From Verrucomicrobiaceae bacterium (GTDB taxonomy: Bacteria; Verrucomicrobiota; Verrucomicrobiia; Verrucomicrobiales; Akkermansiaceae): a stretch of DNA of 64,000 bases. Each line of letters begins with the position of its first letter. Position 1 is the first letter of the stretch. Both the position numbers and the translations under genes were made by a program. Positions 29,538 to 37,007 of this stretch are shown one piece after another. Location of the stretch: contig JAIXWR010000028.1 of the NCBI GenBank assembly GCA_027491155.1, positions 1 to 64,000 on the forward strand, written 5' to 3'. Under the pieces are notes generated by a model that was not told the DNA's origin, ran no database searches, and was given only the letters and a program-made list of their open reading frames with translations.

Positions 29538-31082
29538 TCACCACTCGTCCTTCAAGTCCCGGCTTACCCGCCGCCGCTCCGCCCGGTGCTCGATCTGGCG
29601 CTTTTGCTTCGGAGTCAGCGCCTCCTCGCGGTCGCGCCACGAGCGCCCCGAATCCCCCGCCATGATGCAACCCAGCGGCCGGATCTCGGCGATCACTTCG
29701 GCCAGCCCGAACTCGCGGATCTGCTCCTTCACCTTCGCCGCGTCCTTGTAGGCCAGCGGCGTCTCGCTGAGGTCCGGCTTGCCGCAAAACCAGCGGACGT
29801 CGATGCCTTCCGTCGAACGCTCGATCGCCGTCCGGCGCGACGACTCGTCGGGAAAGAGCCGCCGCATCGCCGTGCGCGACAGGTTGCGGCCCGCGCCGTG
29901 CGGGGCGAAAGACAGGAACTCGTCGCGATCGCCGCCGAGCACCAGCAGGATCGGCTCAGCCATGTTCAGCGGGATCAGCCCGAGCTGCGGCCGTCCCTCG
30001 GAGTCCTTCCACGCCGGCGTCGCGCCCTTGCCGTGAAAGAAGGTGTCGCCGCGCTGCCAGACGAAGTTGTGCTCGTTTCCAACCTCCGCCACCGAGCGCC
30101 CGCCGATCCGTTCGAGGAAGCGGCGGTGGATCGCCCGGTGGTTCGCCTTGGTCCAGCGCGCGACGTATTGCAGCGCGTCCCAGTAATCGCGTCCGGTGTC
30201 GGACTTCGCATCGAGCCACGCCGCCGCCGCGGGAATGTGCTGCGCCGCGCGGGCGACGTGCTTCTCCGCCGCGATCTGGCCGCGCTTGAAAACGTGCGCG
30301 CCGAGGCTGCGGGAACCGTGGTGGGTCACCAGCACGCGGTATCGCTTCGTCATTCCGTCCGGCAGTTCGAAGCGCGCCGCGAGCTCGCCGTGGCCGGTGA
30401 GACGGAGCACCGCCAGCAAGGCGGCGTCCACCTCGACCTCGCCGAGATAGGCAAAGTGGTTGCCATCGCCCTGGTCCGCGATCTGGGTCCGCGCCCGGTC
30501 CCGCAGGCCACGGAGGAAGCGGTTGGTCCAGACGTTCTCGTCGTTGACCGGGTCCGGCACCAGGTCATCGAGGTGCCGGTGCTCCGGTCCGAAGCGGGTG
30601 GCCGACATCAGGGCGTCCAGCTCCTTCGCCACGCTACTGCGTTCCTCGTAGAAAGTCGCGAACATCGAGCAGCAGATGTCCGCCGAGTGGGCCGACGGGA
30701 TGATCGCGCTTTCCACCGCGATCGCCCCGCCGACCGGGATTTCCGCCGGTGCCTTGCCGGCGGGACAGGCATCGGGCAGGATCACCCCGCGGGCGATCAC
30801 CGGCGTCTTGAGCAGCTGGTGCATCTGCCGCCGCACGGCATCGACGTTCGCGCGCTCGTCCTTGGACTCCGGCACGATGGCCTCGGCGAGAGCGACGGGC
30901 CGTTCGCGCATCCCGTGCTTCGGGAGCGGAGCGGCGACATCGCGCTTCAGGAGCTTGAGCGCATACTTCGGATCGTTGATGCCGCGGGCCTCGTATTCGG
31001 CGACCTTCGCGAGCAGATCCTTGATCACCGGACCCGGTTCGTAGCCGGCCGCGATCAGGTCGTTGGAGGTGAGGAGTTTCAT
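29538..31082 (-). CDS. RtcB-like RNA ligase family protein
   Basis: 514 residues from the ATG at 31082 (13 codons of the longer frame are rejected). RtcB joins 2',3'-cyclic phosphate or 3'-phosphate RNA ends to 5'-OH ends using GTP and manganese. Visible signatures: HSADICCSM (the metal-binding Asp-x-Cys region), GDGNHFAYLG, VTHHGSR, HNFVWQRGD, TFFHGKGATPA (the lysine/His region of the GTP site) and APHGAGRNLSRT. The DICCSM wording differs from the common DIGCGM, so this is a divergent branch. No archease or RtcA/RtcR gene is adjacent. The physiological RNA is unknown. Confidence 0.88.
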   Translation of the reverse strand: MKLLTSNDLIAAGYEPGPVIKDLLAKVAEYEARGINDPKYALKLLKRDVAAPLPKHGMRERPVALAEAIVPESKDERANVDAVRRQMHQLLKTPVIARGVILPDACPAGKAPAEIPVGGAIAVESAIIPSAHSADICCSMFATFYEERSSVAKELDALMSATRFGPEHRHLDDLVPDPVNDENVWTNRFLRGLRDRARTQIADQGDGNHFAYLGEVEVDAALLAVLRLTGHGELAARFELPDGMTKRYRVLVTHHGSRSLGAHVFKRGQIAAEKHVARAAQHIPAAAAWLDAKSDTGRDYWDALQYVARWTKANHRAIHRRFLERIGGRSVAEVGNEHNFVWQRGDTFFHGKGATPAWKDSEGRPQLGLIPLNMAEPILLVLGGDRDEFLSFAPHGAGRNLSRTAMRRLFPDESSRRTAIERSTEGIDVRWFCGKPDLSETPLAYKDAAKVKEQIREFGLAEVIAEIRPLGCIMAGDSGRSWRDREEALTPKQKRQIEHRAERRRVSRDLKDEW

Positions 31083-31089
31083 AGTTTCT

Positions 31090-31629
31090 TCAGGTTGCGA
31101 GTGCATGCCATTCGCCGGCACTCAAGTGGCGGACGAAGCCGGGCACCGAGTGCCCGTCATCGCGGTCCGGAAGCTCGACCGCCCTGGGATGTCCCATGCC
31201 CGCTTTTTCCATGACCCGCCCGGAGGCGGGGTTGATCGCGAGGTGATAGGCCTCGATCCGGACCAGCCCGCGCTCCCCGAAGCCGAAGCGCAGGACTTCG
31301 AGCAGCGCCTCGGTCGCATAGCCCCGGCCCCAGACCGCGGGGCTGAACCAGAAGCCGGTGCTCGCTTCTTCAGGCAGATCGGTGGGCCGCAGGCCGGTCG
31401 CCCCGATGAAGCGTCCGTCGCACTTGGTGAAAACCGCGAAACCGCCGAAGCGGTGCGTCTTCCAGGAAGTCCGCGCCCGCTCCACCCAAACCAGCGCGTC
31501 GGCCGGCGTGTAAGGATGCGGCACCAGGGTCATCCGTGCGACCCGCCAATCGTTGGCCACCGCGGCAATCGCCTCCGCGTCTTCCTCGGAAGGCGGTCTC
31601 AGGATCAATCTTTCCGTTTCAAGTTTCAT
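31090..31629 (-). CDS. GNAT family N-acetyltransferase (RimJ/RimL-like)
   Basis: 179 residues. The start MKLETERLILRPPSEEDAEA is typical of the RimJ/RimL group, with the acetyl-CoA loop in FSPAVWGRGYATEAL and the usual VRIEAYHLAINPASGRVMEK tail. It transfers acetyl groups from acetyl-CoA to an amine of unknown identity. It sits 7 bases from rtcB and 13 from a second GNAT gene upstream, all on the - strand, so the three may be cotranscribed. Confidence 0.9.
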   Translation of the reverse strand: MKLETERLILRPPSEEDAEAIAAVANDWRVARMTLVPHPYTPADALVWVERARTSWKTHRFGGFAVFTKCDGRFIGATGLRPTDLPEEASTGFWFSPAVWGRGYATEALLEVLRFGFGERGLVRIEAYHLAINPASGRVMEKAGMGHPRAVELPDRDDGHSVPGFVRHLSAGEWHALAT

Positions 31630-31642
31630 GGGATCACGGGAA

Positions 31643-32200
31643 TCAGGGGTTGCTGCGCCATTCGTCGGCGAAGAGTCCGTAGTTGACCTTGTCGTGGAGC
31701 ACGCCGTCGCGGCGGAGTCCGCCTTCGACGATGTTCTCGAACTTCATGCGCGCCTTCTTCATCACCCGGCCGGATGCGGTGTTCACGGCCATGTGACAGG
31801 CGCCGATGTAAAGCAGGCCGAGGTCTTCGAAGCCGTGACGCAGCACTTCGCGGAGCGCCTCGGTCATGTAGCCGCGGCGCCAGAAAGGCACGCCGAGCCA
31901 GTAGCCGGCGTCCGCGCTGCAGCGGTCGGGCCGGAGCATCAGGGAGATCGCGCCGATCATGCCCGGTTCGTCCTTCCGCTCGATGGCGAAAGTGAGCGCG
32001 TCGCCTGTCTTCCGGTCGCGGGCAATCTGCTCCAGCCAGCCGGTCGCGTCGCGGGTGCGATACGGATGCGGCATGGCGGACATCTTGAGTCCGACGCGCG
32101 GGTCGCCGCAGTGGCGGACGATGGCCTCGATGTCACCGGGTCCCGGCGGGCGGAGCCGCAGGCGTTCGGTTTCGAGGCGGTTGCAGGAAATGGTTTTCAT
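31643..32200 (-). CDS. GNAT family N-acetyltransferase
   Basis: 185 residues. Starts MKTISCNRLETERLRLRPP; the acetyl-CoA binding motif is in WLGVPFWRRGYMTEALREVL and the C-terminal part has ACHMAVNTASGRVMKKARM. It is paralogous to the next gene (same motif order, moderate similarity), probably a local duplication. Substrate unknown. Confidence 0.9.
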   Translation of the reverse strand: MKTISCNRLETERLRLRPPGPGDIEAIVRHCGDPRVGLKMSAMPHPYRTRDATGWLEQIARDRKTGDALTFAIERKDEPGMIGAISLMLRPDRCSADAGYWLGVPFWRRGYMTEALREVLRHGFEDLGLLYIGACHMAVNTASGRVMKKARMKFENIVEGGLRRDGVLHDKVNYGLFADEWRSNP

Positions 32201-32227
32201 AAAATGGAATGGAAGGAGGGAAGCGGA

Positions 32228-32311
32228 TCAGTGCCCGCGGAGTTCGTGCCAGGCGAAGCGCGCGGCGGTCGCCAGGGCCAGGAAGGCGAAGATGAGGGTG
32301 GGAATGTCCAT
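32228..32311 (-). CDS. Possible 27-residue membrane micropeptide
   Basis: A short - strand frame starts with ATG at 32311 and ends with TGA at 32228, in the gap between the HNH and GNAT genes. The product, beginning MDIPTLIFAFLALATAARFA, would be one membrane helix ending in a basic tail (WHELRGH). No strong Shine-Dalgarno precedes it. It is a candidate only: a tight hydrophobic frame between codirectional genes is suggestive, but conservation is untested. Confidence 0.35.
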   Translation of the reverse strand: MDIPTLIFAFLALATAARFAWHELRGH

Positions 32312-32353
32312 GGTGAGGAAGGGAGAGGGAACGCCTTGTCCCCTCTCCCGGGG

Positions 32354-32938
32354 TTAGTGATGGAGGAAGTGGTTCCAGTCGGGGATGCCCCACAGGTTCC
32401 GGATCCGCAGGGTGGCGGGGACGGGCCGGGGAGCGAGAGGCCGGGAAAGCAGCCGCAGACCCGCTTCGGCGGGAGTGCGTGCGGCTTTCCGGCTGTTGAC
32501 GGCGCGGTCGGCGAGCACGCAGTTGTCCCAGTCGTCGCGGCCACCCCGCGAACGCGGGACGACGTGGTCGATGTTCGCCTCGCCCGGGCTGAGCTTGCGG
32601 CCGGTGTACTGGCAGCGCCCGCCGTCCCGCTCCCACAAGGCCCGGAAGCCGAACTTCGGGCGGTGGACCGGCACCCTGGCATAGCGCGTCAGCACGATCA
32701 CCGTGGGAATCCGGACCGGCCCGCGGGGCGTGCCGATGGTTGCGATCCCTTCTTCCGTGCCGAGCGCACGCCAGTCTTCCCAGTCGAAGGCCTGCATCGA
32801 GTCGCCGTCGATCCGCAAGGCGCGCGCGCTGCCGGTGGCCAGGTGCCCGAAGGCTTCCGCGGGCGTGGCGGTGTCGATGGCGAGCCAGTGCCGATTGAGC
32901 ACCAGGACGGTCGTTCGATGAAGGAGGGACGTGGTCAT
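32354..32938 (-). CDS. HNH endonuclease family protein
   Basis: 194 residues. The C-terminal half has the HNH motif of the McrA/5-methylcytosine nuclease-like group: CQYTGRKLSPGEANIDHVVP followed by RSRGGRDDWDNCVLADRAVN and a final NSRKA. The N-terminal half is helical and not recognised. HNH enzymes cut DNA with one metal. The gene has no methyltransferase or phage neighbours here, and it stands next to tRNA-His. Confidence 0.88.
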   Translation of the reverse strand: MTTSLLHRTTVLVLNRHWLAIDTATPAEAFGHLATGSARALRIDGDSMQAFDWEDWRALGTEEGIATIGTPRGPVRIPTVIVLTRYARVPVHRPKFGFRALWERDGGRCQYTGRKLSPGEANIDHVVPRSRGGRDDWDNCVLADRAVNSRKAARTPAEAGLRLLSRPLAPRPVPATLRIRNLWGIPDWNHFLHH

Positions 32939-32960
32939 GGTCGTGCGGGGAAAAGAGGCT

Positions 32961-33034
32961 TGGGTTGACCTGAGGGACTCGAACCCTCCCCGCCGCGCTC
33001 ACAACGCGGGGTGCTGCCGCTACACCAAGGTCAA
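32961..33034 (-). tRNA. tRNA-His (GTG)
   Basis: Folds as a cloverleaf: acceptor TTGACCT/AGGTCAA, D stem GTGT/GCAC, anticodon stem CCGCG/CGCGG with loop TTGTGAG (anticodon GTG), a 4-base variable region, T stem GAGGG/CCCTC with loop TTCGAGT, discriminator C and encoded CCA. The base before the acceptor is T; the G at -1 encoded in most bacterial tRNA-His genes is missing although C73 is present. Confidence 0.93.
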
Positions 33035-33244
33035 AGCCGGTGTCGCCGCCAAAAGACAACAGTTCTCCCGCGGTCCAAGATATGCCATCTTGACCGCTGC
33101 TATCTTGCAGGGATCAGGACCGGCTTCCGGACCGGAAGGTCTGGGATCCGTCGGGCGGGACGGAAAGGCTCACGGAAATCGTTTCAGAAGGGACACGGGG
33201 TCACGGTGGAGAATCGGGGAAAAGGTTGGGGTTCAAATCGCGGG

Positions 33245-33279
33245 AAACAAAAAGCCCCGCTTCCGGTGGGAAGCAGGGC
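33245..33279 (-). terminator. Rho-independent terminator
   Basis: On the - strand GCCCTGCTTCC pairs with GGAAGCGGGGC over an ACC-containing loop (one G-T pair), followed at once by TTTTTGTTT. It lies downstream of the structured RNA candidate (33340-33465) rather than of any gene. Confidence 0.8.
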
Positions 33280-33339
33280 GGCGGGAAATCCTAGGATCTA
33301 CGCGGCTTTCAGGCCGCTGTCGGCCTGATCCTGCTTCGG

Positions 33340-33465
33340 GTGGGCGCCGGATTACCGGCAAAGGTCATTCCTTCATACGACAGCGGGCATGTGCCCTGAA
33401 TCGAGGAACCGATGACCCGGCGCCATGCCAAGCTCACCCCGGCATCGGGGGCGCTTTGGCATTTG
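33340..33465 (-). ncRNA. Candidate structured RNA upstream of a terminator
   Basis: On the - strand two nested hairpin systems can be drawn: ATGCCAA...TTGGCAT enclosing a CCCC/GGGG stem (33425-33462), and GGCGCCGG...CCGGCGCC enclosing GGTCAT/ATGACC (33343-33424), followed after about 65 bases by a terminator. No known family (6S, tmRNA, SRP RNA, RNase P) is recognisable. A 76-codon frame overlaps it (33309-33539) but its composition looks non-coding. The rest of the 33035-33703 gap holds only the REP pair at 33593-33664. Confidence 0.5.
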
Positions 33466-33592
33466 GGTAGGGATCGGTGGAGACGCATCGGCGTGGAATG
33501 AAGTTGGCGGTAGATATGGATTCGAATCAGAACGGTCAATGATGATTTTCAGAAAAGTTCATCTTCTTCCCAAAGGGCATGCAGGACGGCAC

Positions 33593-33664
33593 GTGTACTG
33601 GACCGCGGACTTCAGTCCGCTCGAAATCCGGAATGCCTGCGGACTGAAGTCCGCGGTCCAGTAC
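33593..33664. repeat. REP inverted pair flanking RAYT 1 (left)
   Basis: A 27-base arm TGTACTGGACCGCGGACTTC... at 33593-33619 is inverted at 33638-33664. Each arm includes the hairpin GCGGACTTCAGTCCGC. The same pair lies at 34297-34364 after the transposase gene. Confidence 0.92.
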
Positions 33665-33703
33665 ATCGCCAGTGTTGCTTGCCAATGGTAATAGCTTTGG
33701 AGC

Positions 33704-34291
33704 ATGGACCACAAAGGCTGGCACACCCGTGGCTACCTTCCCCACTGCGATTTCTCGGACTCCATCCAAGGGATCACCTTCCGGTTGGCGGACTCGGTGC
33801 CGAATGACGTCATCGACGGCTGGAGGAAGCAGCTCAAGGAGGACGGAATCCACGGCCGGCCAGCCGAGACGGACCTCTATCGCAAGATCAGCAAATACGA
33901 GGACGCCGGCTACGGGGAATGCATTCTACGCCGGGCTGAATGCGCGGACATCGTTCAGGAGCAACTGAAGAAGCACCACGGCGAGCGTTACCGCCTGCTG
34001 GAGTGGTGCATCATGCCGAACCACGTCCATGTGCTGATTGCCATGATGGAAGACCATCCGCTCGGGAAATCCGTCCAGGCGTGGAAAGGAGCTTCGTCCG
34101 TCGAGATCAACCGGATTCTGAAACGCGCCGGGTCGATCTGGGCACCCGACTACCACGACCGCTACATCCGGGATCAGATCCATCTGATCGACGCGCGGAT
34201 CTACATCCGGATGAACCCGGTGAAGGCGAGGTTTTGCGGGAAGCCCGAAGAGTGGGGGTTTTCCAGCGCAGGGAACGGCTGGAAGCCTTGA
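33704..34291 (+). CDS. REP-associated tyrosine transposase (RAYT) 1
   Basis: 195 residues of the IS200/IS605-type Y1 family. The metal-binding HUH motif is in CIMPNHVHVLIA (about residues 99-110) and the tyrosine region is in GSIWAPDYHDRYIRD. Such enzymes act on REP hairpins and are domesticated single-copy genes that spread REP sequences. The gene lies between two copies of the same inverted REP pair, 40 bases from the left and 6 from the right: a standard REPtron arrangement. Start chosen at ATG 33704, MDHKGWHTRGYLPH. Confidence 0.93.
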   Translation: MDHKGWHTRGYLPHCDFSDSIQGITFRLADSVPNDVIDGWRKQLKEDGIHGRPAETDLYRKISKYEDAGYGECILRRAECADIVQEQLKKHHGERYRLLEWCIMPNHVHVLIAMMEDHPLGKSVQAWKGASSVEINRILKRAGSIWAPDYHDRYIRDQIHLIDARIYIRMNPVKARFCGKPEEWGFSSAGNGWKP

Positions 34292-34296
34292 TGCAG

Positions 34297-34364
34297 TGTA
34301 CTGGACCGCGGACTTCAGTCCGCCAGAGAACGCTCGAGCGGACTGAAGTCCGCGGTCCAGTACA
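34297..34364. repeat. REP inverted pair flanking RAYT 1 (right)
   Basis: The arms at 34297-34323 and 34338-34364 are the same 27-base sequence as at 33593-33619 and its inversion, with a different loop. Only two copies of this class lie in the window, both beside the transposase gene. Confidence 0.92.
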
Positions 34365-34389
34365 CCGCCCGTCCGCACGGCATCTCCGG

Positions 34390-35964
34390 TCAAGCATTCA
34401 CCCCATCCACCATGCGCCGGATCCCCAGCGGATTTCCTTCCTGCAATTCCGCGGGCAGGCAGCTGTCCGGAAAACCCTGCCAGGCGACGGGGCGGACGAA
34501 GCGGTGGATGGCCATGCTGCCGACGGAAGTACTACGCCCATCGGAAGTCGCCGGGAAGGGGCCTCCGTGGACCATGCTGTGGCAGACTTCCACGCCGGTC
34601 GGGAAGGCGTTGAAGATGAGGCGCCCCGCCCGCTGCTGCAGGGCGGCGACCAGCGATGCGTGGGCGGCCAGTTCGGCTTCCGTGCCGTGGACGGTCGCGG
34701 TGAGCTGCCCTTCGAGTTCCGGAATGGCGGCCTCGATTTCCACGATGCTGCCGCGGACGATCAGCGCCGCCGGGCCGAACATCTCGCCCTGGAGCAGGTC
34801 GGCCTCGAGGAAACGGCGGAGCGACACGCTGAAGACCGCGGGCGCGCCCTGTCCCGGACCGGCCGGCGTGGCACAGCGGGCGATGGTCTCCACCCCTTCG
34901 GTCGACGCGAAGGCTTCCACCTCGTCCGCGAAGGCACGGCAGATCGAACCGTTGAGCATCGTGCCCGGCGATCCGGCCTCGACCAGCGACTTTAGCTTCC
35001 CGAGGAACTCCGCCCCCGTGCCTTCCGGCAGGAACACCAGCCCGGGATTCGTGCAGAACTGGCCGACGCCGAGGGTCAGGGATCCGAAGAAGGCCTCCGC
35101 CAGCGCCACCTCGCCGCGCGCCAGCGCGCCGGGCAGGATGACGACCGGATTGACCGAGCTCATCTCCGCATAGACCGGGATCGGCTGCTCGCGGTTCGCC
35201 GCCGCGGCCATCAGGGCGGTGCCCCCGGCCCGCGAGCCGGTGAAACCGACCGCCTGGATGACCGGGTGCTGCACCACCGACATCCCGATGCTGCGCCCAC
35301 CGCCGTAGAGCAGCGAGAAGACGCCTTCCGGCATGCCCGTGGCAAGGGCGGCGCGCATCACCGCCGCTCCGACGATTTCCGCGAGACCGGGATGCGACGC
35401 GTGGGCGATGACGACCACCGGACAACCGGCGGCAAGGGCCGAGGCGGTGTCGCCGCCGGCCACCGAGAAAGCCAGCGGGAAGTTGCTGGCGCAGAACACC
35501 GCCACCGGACCGAGCGGACGGAGCATCGAGCGGACATCCGGTTTCGGCACCGGTGCGCGATCGGGCTGGGCGTGTTCGATCCGGGCATCGACCCAGGATC
35601 CTTCTTCCAGCAGCGACGCGAACAAGCGCAGCTGCCCTGTGGTCCGGCCGGTCTCGCCGCGCAGGCGCGCTTCCGGAAGTCCGGTTTCCAGCGGACCGCG
35701 GCTCGCCAGATCCTCCGCCACGCCCTCGATCTCCGCGGCGATCGCCCGGAGGAAGCCGGCGCGCACCTTGCCCGGCAGCGCCGAATACTCGGGAAAGGCC
35801 GCGGCTGCCAGTTCGACGGCCCGGTTCATTTCCTCCGTGGTGGCGGAGACGTAGTCCGGCTCGAGCGGCGCGCCCGCAGCCTGGTGGATGCCGCGACCGC
35901 AGACGTCGCTGCCGCTGCCGCGCGAATAGCCGATGATCGAAGTGCCGAGGAGTGAGGATGTCAT
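34390..35964 (-). CDS. 2,5-dioxovalerate (alpha-ketoglutarate semialdehyde) dehydrogenase
   Basis: 524 residues from ATG 35964; the longer frame only translates the repeat leader. An aldehyde dehydrogenase with the NAD(P) site (FTGSRAGGTALM), the general base region (YAEMSSVNPVVILPG) and the nucleophile in GQFCTNPG. The wording, with its RSMLRPLGPVAVFCASNFPL, is that of the branch that oxidises 2,5-dioxopentanoate to 2-oxoglutarate. It is the last gene of a - strand operon for hydroxyproline use (epimerase, deaminase, dehydrogenase). Confidence 0.92.
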   Translation of the reverse strand: MTSSLLGTSIIGYSRGSGSDVCGRGIHQAAGAPLEPDYVSATTEEMNRAVELAAAAFPEYSALPGKVRAGFLRAIAAEIEGVAEDLASRGPLETGLPEARLRGETGRTTGQLRLFASLLEEGSWVDARIEHAQPDRAPVPKPDVRSMLRPLGPVAVFCASNFPLAFSVAGGDTASALAAGCPVVVIAHASHPGLAEIVGAAVMRAALATGMPEGVFSLLYGGGRSIGMSVVQHPVIQAVGFTGSRAGGTALMAAAANREQPIPVYAEMSSVNPVVILPGALARGEVALAEAFFGSLTLGVGQFCTNPGLVFLPEGTGAEFLGKLKSLVEAGSPGTMLNGSICRAFADEVEAFASTEGVETIARCATPAGPGQGAPAVFSVSLRRFLEADLLQGEMFGPAALIVRGSIVEIEAAIPELEGQLTATVHGTEAELAAHASLVAALQQRAGRLIFNAFPTGVEVCHSMVHGGPFPATSDGRSTSVGSMAIHRFVRPVAWQGFPDSCLPAELQEGNPLGIRRMVDGVNA

Positions 35965-36020
35965 GGAGAAAGAATCAAGAGACCAGCTACAAGAGGCAAG
36001 AGCGTAAGCCCAACTGCCTT

Positions 36021-36082
36021 TTTGGCACTTGGAACTTCCCTGTCCCCCGTAGCCTTGGCGCAGGGGGATCATTTGGAACTTC
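36021..36082. repeat. Composite leader: TTGGAAC units plus RQGYGGQ-type repeat
   Basis: TTGGCACTTGGAACTTCCC is followed by GTCCCCCGTAGCCTTGGCGC, AGGGGGAT and TTGGAACTTC. On the - strand the middle reads CCAAGGCTACGGGGGAC, the widespread PVC repeat that gives false N-termini with RQGYGGQ in all-frame translations. A near copy is at 46440-46502. It fills the space between the deaminase and dehydrogenase genes. Confidence 0.8.
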
Positions 36083-36986
36083 AGACCAGCGGCGCGGTGG
36101 CGATGGCCTTCTCGATGATCGCGGTGGCTTCGGCGAGTTCCTTGCCTTCGAGTTCAAGCCGCGGCGCGCGGACGCGGTTGTTGCCGTACTTCCCGGCGGT
36201 CGCGAGGGTCTGCTGGAGTTTGATGAGCTGGACGAACTTCACGACGGTGTCCATCCGCAGCATCGGAAGCATCCAGGTGTAGATCGGCATCGCTTCCTCG
36301 ATGCGGCCGGCGGTGGCGAGATCCCAGAGCTTCACGTTGTGCTTCGGGAACGCGCCGCCGACGCCGGTGATCCAGAATTTCGCGCCCATCGCCGCGCCCT
36401 CCAGCGCGCAGTCGTCGACGCCGACTCCCAGCACCAGGCGGTCGCCACAGACCTCGCGGATGCCGGCGATGCGGCGGGCGTCGGTCGAGGACTCCTTCAC
36501 CGATTCGACATTCGGCAGTTCGTCGGCGAGTTCCTTGATGTGCAGCGGGGTGAAGTCGGTCTTGTAGGCGACCGGGTTGTTGTAGATGATGCAGGGCAGG
36601 TCGGTGGCGGAAATCACGGCCTTCATGTGGGCCTTCATCTCGCGCCAGTCGGAGGCGTAGAGGTAAGGCGGCAGGACCATCAGGCCGCGGCAGCCGTTGT
36701 CCTTCGCGGCCTTGGCGATGTCGACGGCTTCCTTGGTCGAAAGCGCGGCGACGCCCGGGATGATCGGGGTGTCCGGCAGGGCCTCGACGTAGGTCTTCTG
36801 CAACGCCAGCTTCTCGGCGAAGGACAACGTGGCGCCCTCGCCCAGCGAGCCGTGGACCACGATCGCGGAGCAACCGTTTTCGATGAGCCACTTCCCGTGA
36901 TCCGCCATCAGGGCGTGATCGATGGTCATGTCGGCGTTGAATTGCGTGAGGGTCGCGGGCATGACGCCCTTCCAGGTGATGCTCAT
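36081..36986 (-). CDS. DapA family lyase/deaminase, probable 1-pyrroline-4-hydroxy-2-carboxylate deaminase
   Basis: 301 residues. A DapA/NAL family TIM barrel with the phosphate/carboxylate loop GSLGEGATLSF, the catalytic tyrosine in CIIYNNPVAYKTDF and the Schiff-base lysine in VESVKESS. Its neighbours, an epimerase and 2,5-dioxovalerate dehydrogenase, fit the hydroxyproline route in which this enzyme deaminates 1-pyrroline-4-hydroxy-2-carboxylate to 2,5-dioxovalerate. The family fold is certain; the substrate is inferred from the operon. Confidence 0.85.
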   Translation of the reverse strand: MSITWKGVMPATLTQFNADMTIDHALMADHGKWLIENGCSAIVVHGSLGEGATLSFAEKLALQKTYVEALPDTPIIPGVAALSTKEAVDIAKAAKDNGCRGLMVLPPYLYASDWREMKAHMKAVISATDLPCIIYNNPVAYKTDFTPLHIKELADELPNVESVKESSTDARRIAGIREVCGDRLVLGVGVDDCALEGAAMGAKFWITGVGGAFPKHNVKLWDLATAGRIEEAMPIYTWMLPMLRMDTVVKFVQLIKLQQTLATAGKYGNNRVRAPRLELEGKELAEATAIIEKAIATAPLV

Positions 36987-37007
36987 GATGGTGCGGTTTC
37001 GGTTCGA

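Noticed and set aside
33309-33539. 76-codon - strand frame in the tRNA-His/RAYT gap
   Set aside because: Overlaps the foldable region and has no protein-like composition; treated as part of a candidate RNA locus.
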